In this document: in pieces, positions 54,720-63,970 of the stretch
Layout of the letters: every line of letters starts with the position of its first letter
Numbering within the stretch: position 1 is the first letter of the stretch
From: an uncultured Peptoniphilaceae bacterium
GTDB lineage: Bacteria > Bacillota > Clostridia > Tissierellales > Peptoniphilaceae
Direction of reading: 5' to 3'
NCBI GenBank assembly: GCA_943912255.1
Contig: CALTTP010000004.1
Span: 1-64,000 of the forward strand
DNA length: 64,000 nucleotides
Made by a program: the position numbers and the translations under genes
The notes under the pieces: model-generated
Database searches by the model: none
What the model was told of the DNA's origin: nothing
Seen by the model: only the letters and a program-made list of their open reading frames with translations

Positions 54720-56120
54720 CTATTTTATCCTTTTTAAAAGTTCTACTAGATAATCGTTGACCCTTTTTACAGACTCAATTTCCACCTGTTCCTTTATGGA
54801 GTGGGCTCCTGTAATATTTGGTCCAATGGAGATTATGTCCATATTTGGATATTTTTCATAAATCGCCCCACATTCCAGGCCGGCATGAACCACAATGGTT
54901 TCAAAGTCCTTTCCTTCCATCTCCTTATATAGCTGTTGAGCTAGTGGTCTAAGCTTTGAATCTTCATTGTATTCCCAACCAGGGTACTGTGAACCGATCC
55001 TATATGAAAATCCATATTTTTCAACGACCTTAACAATCTTTTTTCTTAAGCTTTCTAAGACTTCGTTATCAGAAGAACGTAGGGATATTTCACTTAATAG
55101 TTTATTGTCCCTTTGCTTTATAAAGGCAAGGTTGTTGGAGGACTCCACAGTATCACTATTATCCATTTTACTATTTACTCCAGTAGGCATTTCTTCAATC
55201 ATTTGAATAAGCCTTTGTGAAAGCTCCTTAGAATAGCTTTCCCCCTTACTTTCAGATATTTCAATGGCGATTTCTTCAGAAACGTCGGAGTACTTTTTAA
55301 TAACTTCTTCCTTAACTTCCTTCAGTTTTTCTAAAGTTGTTCCAAAGACTTTAACTCTACCTTCGGAAGGTATAACATTGTCTAAAGTTCCACTGTTAAA
55401 TTCGCCAATTGTAATCTCTTCTCCTAACATACTTAAAAAGTCGCCAAGGATTTTTACAGAATTTCCCCTATTGTCGTCTATTTCCATCCCAGAATGGCCG
55501 CCCTTTAGTCCATGTAGGTAAACTTCAAAGCCATCTTTTTCTTCCAATTGGGATAGATCTTCCTCGATAAATACAGTAAGACCTCCAGCAGATCCCACAG
55601 TTAGAATTCCCTCTTCTTCCGAATCCAAATTTATTAGGTAGTTACCCTCCAATACACCCTTTTCCAAATTCAAAGCTCCAGACATACTGGTTTCTTCATC
55701 GGTTGTAACAAGCAGTTCCAATTGTGGTCCTTGATAATTTTCATCCTCCAGTAAAGCCAGTCCCATGGCAACGGCAATTCCATTATCGGCTCCCAAAGTA
55801 GTGTCCTTCGCCTTTAAATATCCATATTGGATTACAGGCACGATCGGATCTTTTTCAAAGTCGTGGTTTGAACCAGAAGCCTTGGCTCCCACCATGTCCA
55901 TATGGCCTTGTAAAACCACTTTTGGAGAATTTTCATATCCTTTAGATGCATCCCTTTTCAAAATCACATTTAATGCCTTGTCCTGGTAAGTCTTAAGACC
56001 TAGCTTTTTACCAGTTTCAATTAGAAAGTCGGATACTTCTTTTTCATGACCACTGGGTCTTGGAATCTCCATAAGCTTTTGAAAATAATAGAAAACTCTT
56101 GAAGGCTTTAAATTCTCCAT
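54720..56120 (-). CDS. pepD: Aminoacyl-histidine dipeptidase (peptidase D)
   Basis: 466 residues, M20 family. Zinc-site motifs: QGHMDMVG (about 70-77), DNTTLGADNG-like TTLGADNGIAVA, TTDEETSMSG (about 140) with the catalytic Glu, and NLDSEEEG. The C-terminal HAGLECGAIYEKYP segment matches PepD. Splits dipeptides in the cytoplasm. Shares its first base with the last base of pepT. Confidence 0.93.
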   Translation of the reverse strand: MENLKPSRVFYYFQKLMEIPRPSGHEKEVSDFLIETGKKLGLKTYQDKALNVILKRDASKGYENSPKVVLQGHMDMVGAKASGSNHDFEKDPIVPVIQYGYLKAKDTTLGADNGIAVAMGLALLEDENYQGPQLELLVTTDEETSMSGALNLEKGVLEGNYLINLDSEEEGILTVGSAGGLTVFIEEDLSQLEEKDGFEVYLHGLKGGHSGMEIDDNRGNSVKILGDFLSMLGEEITIGEFNSGTLDNVIPSEGRVKVFGTTLEKLKEVKEEVIKKYSDVSEEIAIEISESKGESYSKELSQRLIQMIEEMPTGVNSKMDNSDTVESSNNLAFIKQRDNKLLSEISLRSSDNEVLESLRKKIVKVVEKYGFSYRIGSQYPGWEYNEDSKLRPLAQQLYKEMEGKDFETIVVHAGLECGAIYEKYPNMDIISIGPNITGAHSIKEQVEIESVKRVNDYLVELLKRIK

Positions 56121-57340
56121 TATTTACCTTCCTTTCCATTGTTCAAGATTATATTTTTAATGACTTCCAAGGATTTTTCCATCAAGTCCACAGAAACTAT
56201 TTCATATCTTCCATGGTAGTTGTAGCCTCCAGTGAAAAGATTTGGCGTTGGAAGGCCCATAAAGGACAGTCTTGCACCATCAGTACCACCCCTAATAGGC
56301 TTAATAATCGGAGTAAGTCCCGCTTGAGTGATGGCTTCTTTTGCAAGGTCCACAATTTCTATATGAGGTTCTACCTTCTCCTTCATATTGTAATAGGAGT
56401 CCTCAATTTTAAGTTCTACAATGTTGCCATACTTTCTATTTAAAAAGTCCACAATATCCTTTAGTAGATTCTTCTTTCCATCGAAACTTTCTTTGAAGAA
56501 GTCCCTTATGATATATATCATGTTCACCTTAGCAGAAGTCCCCATTATCTCATCTAACATATAGAATCCTTCGTAGCCTTCAGAGTACTCCGGTCTCTCA
56601 TTTACAGGTAACATCTGATTTAGCTCTTGGGCAATTAAAAGGGCGTTAATCAGTACATTCTTTGCAGAACCAGGATGCACAGCCTTTCCTTCAATGTCAA
56701 TAGTTGCAGTGGCAGCGTTGAAGTTTTCATATTCCAGTTCTCCTACAGGTCCACCGTCGATGGTGTAGGCAAAGTCTGCGCCAAATTTCTTAACATCAAA
56801 TAGATCTGCCCCTCTGCCAATTTCCTCATCGGGAGTAAACCCTATCTTTATATCTCCAAACTTTAAGTCCCTATTTTCCATAAAGAACTTAGCCGCTGTC
56901 ATTACAATGGAAAGTCCAGCCTTGTCATCGGCACCAAGTAAAGTGGTTCCATCGGTTGTGACAATTTTATGACCAACTAAATCTTTTAAAAAAGGAAATT
57001 CCTCTTCAGTCAATTTATACTTGTCATTTAGGATGATATCTCCACCCTTGTACTCTTCTATAATTTGAGGATTATCACATTTACCAGGCATTTCCAAAGC
57101 CGTATCCATATGGGCGATTAGACCAATCTTTGGAGCATCCTTAACAGTTCCTTCAATGGATGCATAGATATAACCATGCTCATCTAAGACTGCATTGTCT
57201 ATGCCCAAGTCCTTCAATTCCTCTACAAGAACCTTTCCCAGCTCCAACTGACCCTTTGTTGAAGGACATTCTTCATTTTTGTCATTACTTTGTGTATCAT
57301 AACTTATATATTTTAAAAATCTTTCTAACATCTGTGACAT
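56120..57340 (-). CDS. pepT: Peptidase T (tripeptide aminopeptidase)
   Basis: 406 residues. M20 zinc ligands are in AHMDTALE (about 77-84), LLGADDKAGLSIV, TPDEEIGRGAD (about 171-181), TIDGGPVGE and the C-terminal FTGGYNYHGRYE. A standard PepT from end to end. Forms a peptide-use unit with pepD and the YfcC transporter. Confidence 0.95.
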   Translation of the reverse strand: MSQMLERFLKYISYDTQSNDKNEECPSTKGQLELGKVLVEELKDLGIDNAVLDEHGYIYASIEGTVKDAPKIGLIAHMDTALEMPGKCDNPQIIEEYKGGDIILNDKYKLTEEEFPFLKDLVGHKIVTTDGTTLLGADDKAGLSIVMTAAKFFMENRDLKFGDIKIGFTPDEEIGRGADLFDVKKFGADFAYTIDGGPVGELEYENFNAATATIDIEGKAVHPGSAKNVLINALLIAQELNQMLPVNERPEYSEGYEGFYMLDEIMGTSAKVNMIYIIRDFFKESFDGKKNLLKDIVDFLNRKYGNIVELKIEDSYYNMKEKVEPHIEIVDLAKEAITQAGLTPIIKPIRGGTDGARLSFMGLPTPNLFTGGYNYHGRYEIVSVDLMEKSLEVIKNIILNNGKEGK

Positions 57341-57360
57341 AATTACCTCCTAAATTCTTA

Positions 57361-58890
57361 TTAAATTACGGTTTGCACTCCAAGCATTACCACTGATAGA
57401 ACCAGTAGCATTCCCATTAGTGGCAAGATGAATTTTATCCACTTATCATAGGAAACATCCACCATTTCAAGGGTTGCAAGGATTAGCCCTGTCGGTGCGA
57501 TTATCGCCATCCAACCTTGACCAAAGTTATAGGCTGATACAACCACGTCCCTCCCTATGGAAACCGTATCTGCTAATGGCGCTATAATCGGCATGGACAA
57601 AGTGGCAAGTCCTGAAGATGAAGGTATAAAGATTCCCAAGAAGGAGAATAGTATCATCTGCACTGTGGAGAATAGCACACCATTCATTCCACTTATGATA
57701 TTAGAAGCACCATATAACATGGTGTCTGAAATCATACCATTGTCTAAAATGATATTTATACCTCTAGCTACCCCTATGATCAGTGCAACAGAAACCAAAT
57801 CTGCCGCCCCATTTAAGAAGGAGCTTACCGCCTTTTGTTCTGGTAACCCGGAAAGGATTATAAGAGCAATCCCTACGATTAAAAAGAGAGTACTCATCTC
57901 TTCAAACCACCAGTCCAGTTCCATAACTCCGTATATCATTAGAGGAAAGGCCGCTATAAACACTACCAACATGGCAATTCTTCTAAAGTTAAAAGGTGCA
58001 ACGGTGTTTGGATCGTAGCCTTCTAGGTATTGTTTCCTAATCCTTGGCATATCCTCTGCAACTATGGACTTAGCTGGGTCCTTCTTAACTTTTTGAGAAT
58101 ATCTATAGATATACCACAGAGACATTGCCTGCCCAATAACCAAGGTGATAATTCTAATATATAGACCCTTCTTAAAGTTGATACCTGCTGCATTGGAAGC
58201 TACCACCACAGAAAAGGCATTTGTCGTGGAAAACATGGTTCCAATGGATGAACCCATGTAAATTGCAGCAATTGTAACCATAGCATCAAATCCAGATGCC
58301 AAGAAAATCGGCATTAATATAGGGTAAAAGGCTATGGTCTCCTCGGCAAGTCCAAAGGTTGTACCCCCTAGAGCAACAATACTTGAAATAATTGCCACCA
58401 TAAGAAATTCCTTACCCTTAGTCTTCTTAGAAAGAGCAGCAATACCAGCATCAAAAGTACCTGTAGTATTTAAAATCCCGATGCAACCACCTAGGATAAG
58501 TACAAAGACTATAATTCCAATGGAGTCTGCTATACCTTCAATAGGTGCTCTAGCAACTTTCATAAAACCTTGGGGCTGTTGTTGTAGAGTATGATATGAC
58601 CCTGGAATTGCAACGGGTTTTTTGATGTCCTGGTTTACAAAGTTTTCAAGGGGTATAGTAACCTTAAGTTCATCTAAAACCTCCTGAGTTGCAGGAAGAG
58701 CAGTCTCTTCTCCATCGATTCCCATCTTAATAAACTGTTGACCTTCTGTGTCATACTGTAATCTCTCATAGGATCCAGCAGGCACAACGTAGGTTAAAAT
58801 AGCAGCTAAAACCAGCACTATAAAAAGCACCGTAAAAGCCGATGGGAAACTACGTTTCTTCTTTTTCTTGTTTTTAAATAATTTATCCAT
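57361..58890 (-). CDS. YfcC-family transporter
   Basis: 509 residues. A Lys-rich N-terminus (KNKKKKKRSFP) leads to the first helix; ~12 helices follow with family segments LTYVVPAGSYER, TTFGLAEETIAFYPILMPIFL (about 175-195), TMFSTTNAFSVVVASNAAG and SSSGLATLSMPIIAPLAD. YfcC proteins (AbgT-related, C4-dicarboxylate carrier clan) are believed to carry amino acids or peptides. Upstream of pepT/pepD, suggesting uptake or exchange of peptide-derived solutes. Confidence 0.9.
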   Translation of the reverse strand: MDKLFKNKKKKKRSFPSAFTVLFIVLVLAAILTYVVPAGSYERLQYDTEGQQFIKMGIDGEETALPATQEVLDELKVTIPLENFVNQDIKKPVAIPGSYHTLQQQPQGFMKVARAPIEGIADSIGIIVFVLILGGCIGILNTTGTFDAGIAALSKKTKGKEFLMVAIISSIVALGGTTFGLAEETIAFYPILMPIFLASGFDAMVTIAAIYMGSSIGTMFSTTNAFSVVVASNAAGINFKKGLYIRIITLVIGQAMSLWYIYRYSQKVKKDPAKSIVAEDMPRIRKQYLEGYDPNTVAPFNFRRIAMLVVFIAAFPLMIYGVMELDWWFEEMSTLFLIVGIALIILSGLPEQKAVSSFLNGAADLVSVALIIGVARGINIILDNGMISDTMLYGASNIISGMNGVLFSTVQMILFSFLGIFIPSSSGLATLSMPIIAPLADTVSIGRDVVVSAYNFGQGWMAIIAPTGLILATLEMVDVSYDKWIKFILPLMGMLLVLSVVMLGVQTVI

Positions 58891-58976
58891 CTAAAATTCC
58901 TCCTATATAGATTAGTCTAGTTAATATGAGAATAAAATTCAATAGTAACTAGACTAATTCCTTAAAGTTATAGTTT

Positions 58977-60092
58977 TTAATCCATCTTAAAGACCAAGGT
59001 GTGATTGTAGCCAATTAGTATCTTCCAGTACCCCTTTAACGCTTCGTCAAGTTCTGGGTCGGAAGTGTCTGCCTTGATAACCCCATTTTTTATAGAGTAA
59101 AGCTTGGCATGAGTAGCAATTATTATAATATTGTCCTTTCCAATATGGCGAATTATCCTTGGACTAAGCTGTTGGTTCCCTCTACCAAAGACATGGCCCT
59201 GTCCTCCGATTACAGTGACAATTAAACAGGCTTCTTTGTCCTTGATAAAATCATAGATTTCATTTTCCGTAGCATCCTTTAGGATGATTTCTCCTTTGTA
59301 GATTAAGTCCACTCCCAAAAGAGACACATCATATCCAATATCCTCCATTACGGAGTTTACAGTACCGCCTGTTCCAACCACGAAGACAGTATCCTTGGAT
59401 TTTTGTGCCATTATCTTTTCCAATTCCTCGGCAATTCCGTCAATCTCTTCAGCACTAGAAGCAGATACGGACTTGGAACTTTGCATAAGCTTTTCCATCC
59501 TTGGAACATTTAAATATCCATAGAGCTTAGCTTCCAGGATATTGTTTCTAAACTTTTCCTCGTCTATATCCATAACCTCTGCATTACTTGTGATAATACT
59601 ACTAGGATCTTCTACAAAGCTCTTTGCCACAAGACCAGCATCCTTTGGACTATTGGCATAGACTGCAGAGTGAATCTTAACCCCTGCTGGGATACCTATA
59701 CTTGGAATAGAAACTTCAATGGCATTGAAAATATTTCTAGCAGTACCATCACCACCGGCAAATAGGATAAGTTTTACACCCTCATCCTTCATCATCCTGG
59801 CAATACTTTCCGTGTCCTCAAAAGTGGTCTTATCCTTGTTTTCGCCCATTACCTTATAATTGAAGTCCAGTTCCTTTAGAACCTCTTCCCCCATCTTTCC
59901 AGGACCGGTAATAAATTCAATTTTATCCCTCAAGTCCACCAGTTCCTCTAAGGCAACCTTGGCCTTTTGATTGGATAAAAACTTACCTCCCTTTTCTAAG
60001 GCAAGTTTTTGAGTCTGTTCCCCGTCACTTCCCTTAAGCCCTACAGAGCCACCAATACCAGCAACAGGGTTTATTATTAAACCTATTTTCAT
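58977..60092 (-). CDS. ATP-NAD kinase-like protein
   Basis: 371 residues. The N-terminal KIGLIINPVAGIGG and LILFAGGDGTARNIFNAI (about 113-130, GGDGT nucleotide loop) are the NAD-kinase/diacylglycerol-kinase signature. The C-terminal half contains VIGGQGHVFGRGNQQLSPR, typical of the ATP-NAD kinase-like group (AcoX-related) rather than true NadK. Substrate unknown. A TTG three bases upstream is also well spaced from AAGGAG. Confidence 0.82.
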   Translation of the reverse strand: MKIGLIINPVAGIGGSVGLKGSDGEQTQKLALEKGGKFLSNQKAKVALEELVDLRDKIEFITGPGKMGEEVLKELDFNYKVMGENKDKTTFEDTESIARMMKDEGVKLILFAGGDGTARNIFNAIEVSIPSIGIPAGVKIHSAVYANSPKDAGLVAKSFVEDPSSIITSNAEVMDIDEEKFRNNILEAKLYGYLNVPRMEKLMQSSKSVSASSAEEIDGIAEELEKIMAQKSKDTVFVVGTGGTVNSVMEDIGYDVSLLGVDLIYKGEIILKDATENEIYDFIKDKEACLIVTVIGGQGHVFGRGNQQLSPRIIRHIGKDNIIIIATHAKLYSIKNGVIKADTSDPELDEALKGYWKILIGYNHTLVFKMD

Positions 60093-60200
60093 CAATAGTC
60101 ATCTCCTTGTAATACTAATTCCATCTATTATCATAGTTATATTCTTACCCTATTTTAATACATTTGTACCAATGCCCATTAATTAAAGTCAATATAAAAA

Positions 60201-60221
60201 GACCATGGTTCATCCACGGTC
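60201..60221 (-). terminator. Terminator after the unknown 253-codon gene
   Basis: GACCGTGG / CCATGGTC stem (one mismatch) then a T5 tract on the minus strand. Confidence 0.75.
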
Positions 60222-60223
60222 AA

Positions 60224-60985
60224 CTAATATATAAGATATTTTCTTGAAAACTCTCTATAGTACTCCTCTTCCTCTTCAGTTAAATCCCTCTTTAAAATAA
60301 AGTATAGGAGTTCATGTAAATCCATCTTTTTAAGATTTTCAAAGTCAAACTCTTCCATTCTCTCCTTCAAAGCCTCATTTTCAAAAGGATAAATAAATAC
60401 AATATAGTCACTTTCGTCTTCCAAAAGGGATATATTTCTATTGATTCTAAAATTCTTACAGAAATCTTGTCTATCCATTTCCTTTAAATACAAAGATCTA
60501 TCCCTTTGAACAGAGAACTCCTTCTCCCATAACTCTTGGTTATTTTCTCCAATAAAAGATCCAAAGTTGTCCTCCCAATAAGTAAACTCAAAATAGATTT
60601 TCTCCCCAGTTTCCAATTCTATAAAAAGATCCAAAGCATTATTAAAGTCCCTATTTAAAACCCTATCAAAGTCTATGTCTTTAACCTTTCCAAGCTCTTC
60701 CCCATTTCTTTCTAAAACATGGGCCAACACATCCTTTAACAGCATAGAGTTTTTAAAAAGGGGTAAAAATAGATTCATCCCCAAAACCTTTGGAGACTTT
60801 AAGTCCCCTCCATAGGATTCAATAACTTCCTTATTATAGTACTTAGTCATTAGCTCAAAGGAGTCTTTAATAAAATTCGACCTTAGGTCTACTTTAAGCT
60901 CATCATTAGATTTATCCCTAAGTACCTCATCCTTATAGTTCTTCAAGTGATCTTCTATCCTAATATTTAATTCGTCTTGTCTCAT
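60224..60985 (-). CDS. Uncharacterised protein with a PD-(D/E)XK-like pattern
   Basis: 253 residues, not firmly recognised. The middle (about 115-145) reads DLFIELETGEKIYFEFTYWED, i.e. an Asp followed ~14 residues later by E-x-T and a nearby Glu, similar to the core of PGN_0703-like restriction-endonuclease-fold proteins, but with Thr where Lys is expected. The rest is charged and helical. No signal or membrane segment. Stands downstream of the mtnK operon with its own gap and terminator. Confidence 0.6.
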   Translation of the reverse strand: MRQDELNIRIEDHLKNYKDEVLRDKSNDELKVDLRSNFIKDSFELMTKYYNKEVIESYGGDLKSPKVLGMNLFLPLFKNSMLLKDVLAHVLERNGEELGKVKDIDFDRVLNRDFNNALDLFIELETGEKIYFEFTYWEDNFGSFIGENNQELWEKEFSVQRDRSLYLKEMDRQDFCKNFRINRNISLLEDESDYIVFIYPFENEALKERMEEFDFENLKKMDLHELLYFILKRDLTEEEEEYYREFSRKYLIY

Positions 60986-61059
60986 GTCCCATTCCTTGTC
61001 TAATATTGGTTAATTTGTTCTTACCTCTTTATTATTACCCTTTTCAGTCACAAGTACCA

Positions 61060-62256
61060 TTATATAGAATTAGAAGGATTCTGCCAAATGTGATAAATTT
61101 GTATAATATTTGTAGAATTTATACTTTCCGGTGAATTAATTAAATACTTTCCAAATTGAAGGATCTGTCTATCCATTTTTATCCTAAGGTTTGCGTCCTC
61201 TATGGAAGTAAGTTCCAAAACTTGAGAATCTCCAATGGTCCTACGGATTATTTCCGTGCCACAATAGGAATACATATCAGCCATAATGGATTTAATCTTT
61301 CTTTTAATATAGGATGGATTGTTAAACATCTCATCTTCCACAGGATTGTTGTAAAAATAGATCTTTAGATTTCTAAAGACTTCCCCTATAAAATCTTCAA
61401 TTTGCCCTTCAATTCTTTTTGTTATATTATGGTCTTCCTTGACTTTTTCATTGTAGATAAGGCCAAAGAACATATGGCCAAGGACATTTCCCAGATCGTA
61501 ACCCATGGGACCAAAGACTGCAAATTCCGGGTCAATGACCTTTACCAAATCCCCCCTCACAAAGATGGACCCAGAATGTAGGTCTCCGTGAAGAAGGGCC
61601 TGCTTTTGAGTCACAAATTTCTCCTTTAGTAAACCAACCCTTAGATTTAACTTCCTATCTTCATAAATATTTTCCCGAACAAAATCCTCTAAACCTTTAG
61701 TTATCACATTTCTTCCCCTATAGTCATTATAGGGTTCCGTCAATACCAAATCTTCAGTAATATCACACATTTCGTCATTTATAAATAGCCCTTGAAGCCT
61801 TCTAAACTTTTTTAAATCCATATAAAAATAGGAGCTTTTCAATAGGCTTTTAACAGAAAACTCTCCCAAAGCCTTAGAGAGATGCGGATAAAAATTACCC
61901 TTGATATACTCCATTCTAAGGTTTTTATAGTCCCTTAAGTCCTCCATTATCATAAGTTTTAGCTCCTTATCATAATAATGGAGTTTAGGAACGTATTTTG
62001 GCAAAGTCTTATTGTAATAGTTTAACATAAAGGCTTCGATGTCCGCTCTTTGCTGATTTAACGGCCTTCCTGAAGACCTTAAAAGACTATGGGCCTGTTT
62101 TAAAATATAGGACTTATTTTCACTTTTAACTCGAAACACATAGTTGATATTTCCGTCTCCAATCTCCTCACATGAAAGACCCTGGGTAGAATTAAAAAGC
62201 CCCTTTTCCACAGCATAATTTATTATCTCATTTTCATTAAGTAGTCTATATGTCAA
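61060..62256 (-). CDS. mtnK: 5-methylthioribose kinase (or 5-deoxyribose kinase)
   Basis: 398 residues. Phosphotransferase motifs: GDGNINYVFRV (about 32-42), LHGDLHSGSIFV (about 219-230) and VIDPEFAVFGPMGYDLGNVLG (split at about 235-255) follow MtnK closely. It makes the 1-phosphate of methylthioribose; related DrdK proteins use 5-deoxyribose. Last gene of an operon after the aldolase (8-bp gap). Confidence 0.92.
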   Translation of the reverse strand: MTYRLLNENEIINYAVEKGLFNSTQGLSCEEIGDGNINYVFRVKSENKSYILKQAHSLLRSSGRPLNQQRADIEAFMLNYYNKTLPKYVPKLHYYDKELKLMIMEDLRDYKNLRMEYIKGNFYPHLSKALGEFSVKSLLKSSYFYMDLKKFRRLQGLFINDEMCDITEDLVLTEPYNDYRGRNVITKGLEDFVRENIYEDRKLNLRVGLLKEKFVTQKQALLHGDLHSGSIFVRGDLVKVIDPEFAVFGPMGYDLGNVLGHMFFGLIYNEKVKEDHNITKRIEGQIEDFIGEVFRNLKIYFYNNPVEDEMFNNPSYIKRKIKSIMADMYSYCGTEIIRRTIGDSQVLELTSIEDANLRIKMDRQILQFGKYLINSPESINSTNIIQIYHIWQNPSNSI

Positions 62257-62264
62257 AATATCCC

Positions 62265-62918
62265 TTACTTTCCCTTTATATTTCCATAATTTGCAAACTT
62301 TATCTTCATCAAGTCCATCTCTTCATCAGAAAGGATTACAGGATTTCCCACAGATTTTGTTAGAAAGTAGATTTTTGCCACAAATTCCAACTCATCCGTT
62401 ATATTGATGGCATTTGCAATATCCTCTGCCCCTGCCAATAGACCATGGTTTGCCAAAAGTACAGCCTTTCTGTCCTCCATGGCCCTTAGGGCGTTTTTAG
62501 CCAATTCCTCAGTGCCAAAAGTAGCATATTCAGCGCATCTAACATCCTTACCACCACCAACGGCAATCATATAATGTACCGCCTTTAAGTTCTCCCTTAA
62601 ACAGGAAACGGCACCACAATAGGTGGTATGAGAGTGGACAATTGCATTGATGTCATCTCTTGTTTCATAGACAATGGAATGCATCCTATGTTCAGAGGAC
62701 GGCTTTAAGTCCCCCTCCACAATATTTCCCTTTAAGTCCATCAATACCATATCCTCTGGTTTTAAATTAGGATACTCAATTCCCGATGGAGTGATAAGCA
62801 TTAACCCCTCATCTCTAATATAAATAGATAGGTTTCCCCCTGTTCCCTTGGTTAGTCCCAAGTCCAACAACTTGTTTCCACCGTCTACAAGTTCAAGTCT
62901 CTCTTTAAAAAATCTCAT
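62265..62918 (-). CDS. Class II aldolase, fuculose-phosphate aldolase type
   Basis: 217 residues from the ATG at 62918 (GGAG eight bases upstream, overlapping the mtnA stop). GTGGNLSIY (about 26-34), PSGIEYPNLKP, SSEHRMHSIVY with the catalytic Glu, HSHTTYCG with zinc His residues and LANHGLLA are all present. Between mtnK and mtnA, the likely substrate is 5-deoxyribulose-1-phosphate or methylthioribulose-1-phosphate, cut to DHAP and an aldehyde. Confidence 0.9.
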   Translation of the reverse strand: MRFFKERLELVDGGNKLLDLGLTKGTGGNLSIYIRDEGLMLITPSGIEYPNLKPEDMVLMDLKGNIVEGDLKPSSEHRMHSIVYETRDDINAIVHSHTTYCGAVSCLRENLKAVHYMIAVGGGKDVRCAEYATFGTEELAKNALRAMEDRKAVLLANHGLLAGAEDIANAINITDELEFVAKIYFLTKSVGNPVILSDEEMDLMKIKFANYGNIKGK

Positions 62919-63970
62919 CAATAAAACTCCTTAGTCTCAGTCTTAGTATAGTCTTCTATATTATAGGGTGTAAAAATTCCCTTATCCGTCACAATTCCAG
63001 AAATTAACTCTGGTGGGGTAATATCAAAAGAAGGATAGTAGCCTCTTACCCCTTCCATGGCGTTTCTTATGCCTCTTGCTTCCAAAACCCTGTCCCCATC
63101 TCTATATTCAATTTCCACATTATCGATGGTCACTTTATCTACATCGGGAATCCCTGTAACAAAGTAGGGCACACCGTGGTACTTGGAAGAAAGAGCAATT
63201 TGATAAGTGCCAACCTTATTAACTACATGTCCGTCCATGGTGATGCTATCCGCCGCAGAAGTAAATAGATCAATCCCCTTGGTCTTTAGCACATGACTTA
63301 CCATATTATCTGTAATAACTGTGGTTTCAAAACCCATATCATAGGCAACAGAAGCAGTTAGCCTAGAGCCTTGAAAGTAGGGCCTTGTCTCAGGAACCCA
63401 TAGAGAAAGATTGTACCCTCGTCTTTTAGCTTCTCTAAGCATGGTTCCAACAATGGTCTCTCCAAAACACTGGGTCATAACATTAAAATCTTTGTCCATT
63501 AAGTCCACAAGATACCTTCCAACAATGGACATAGTAGAATATCTTCTATTTAAAGAATCCAAAGTCCTGTTAAACATAGCTTCTACAGTATCCCTGGACT
63601 CCTGCAATGCCAACTTAAATTCCTCCAAACAGCCAGAAGTGATCTTACCCATGCGATTGGAAGTAGTTGGCCTTGCATTGGAGAGAGTCTTTGCAGCCCT
63701 TTCCATAAAAGAAATCTGTTCACTTTCAGTCATACCCCTACATTCAAAAGCAGCCAAAGCCATTCCCATGCCACAAGCAGTGTAGGGACCTGCCGATTGA
63801 GTCACCATATCAGCTATGGCCTGGGCGACTTCCCCATAGGACTTACATCGTACAAATTCAACACTAGTAGGATAGATCCGCCTGTCTAAAATCCGAACTT
63901 CCCCATCCTCATACCAAGCCACATTTTCATACCTAAGCATAAAAGCCATATCATAGTCTTGTCTGTTCAT
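62918..63970 (-). CDS. mtnA: Methylthioribose-1-phosphate isomerase-like protein
   Basis: 350 residues of the MtnA/eIF2B-alpha-like fold. RRIYPTSVEFVRCKSYGEVAQAI (about 30-52), GPYTACGMGMALAA, RPTTSN, ETRPYFQGSRLTA (about 195-207) and VITDNM with the acid-base Asp match the family. The catalytic Cys is Cys168 in TQCFGETIVG, whereas classical MtnA has THCNAG at this place. It thus belongs to a diverged branch and may act on 5-deoxyribose-1-phosphate. First gene visible of the operon; its promoter lies at or beyond the window edge. Confidence 0.88.
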   Translation of the reverse strand: MNRQDYDMAFMLRYENVAWYEDGEVRILDRRIYPTSVEFVRCKSYGEVAQAIADMVTQSAGPYTACGMGMALAAFECRGMTESEQISFMERAAKTLSNARPTTSNRMGKITSGCLEEFKLALQESRDTVEAMFNRTLDSLNRRYSTMSIVGRYLVDLMDKDFNVMTQCFGETIVGTMLREAKRRGYNLSLWVPETRPYFQGSRLTASVAYDMGFETTVITDNMVSHVLKTKGIDLFTSAADSITMDGHVVNKVGTYQIALSSKYHGVPYFVTGIPDVDKVTIDNVEIEYRDGDRVLEARGIRNAMEGVRGYYPSFDITPPELISGIVTDKGIFTPYNIEDYTKTETKEFY

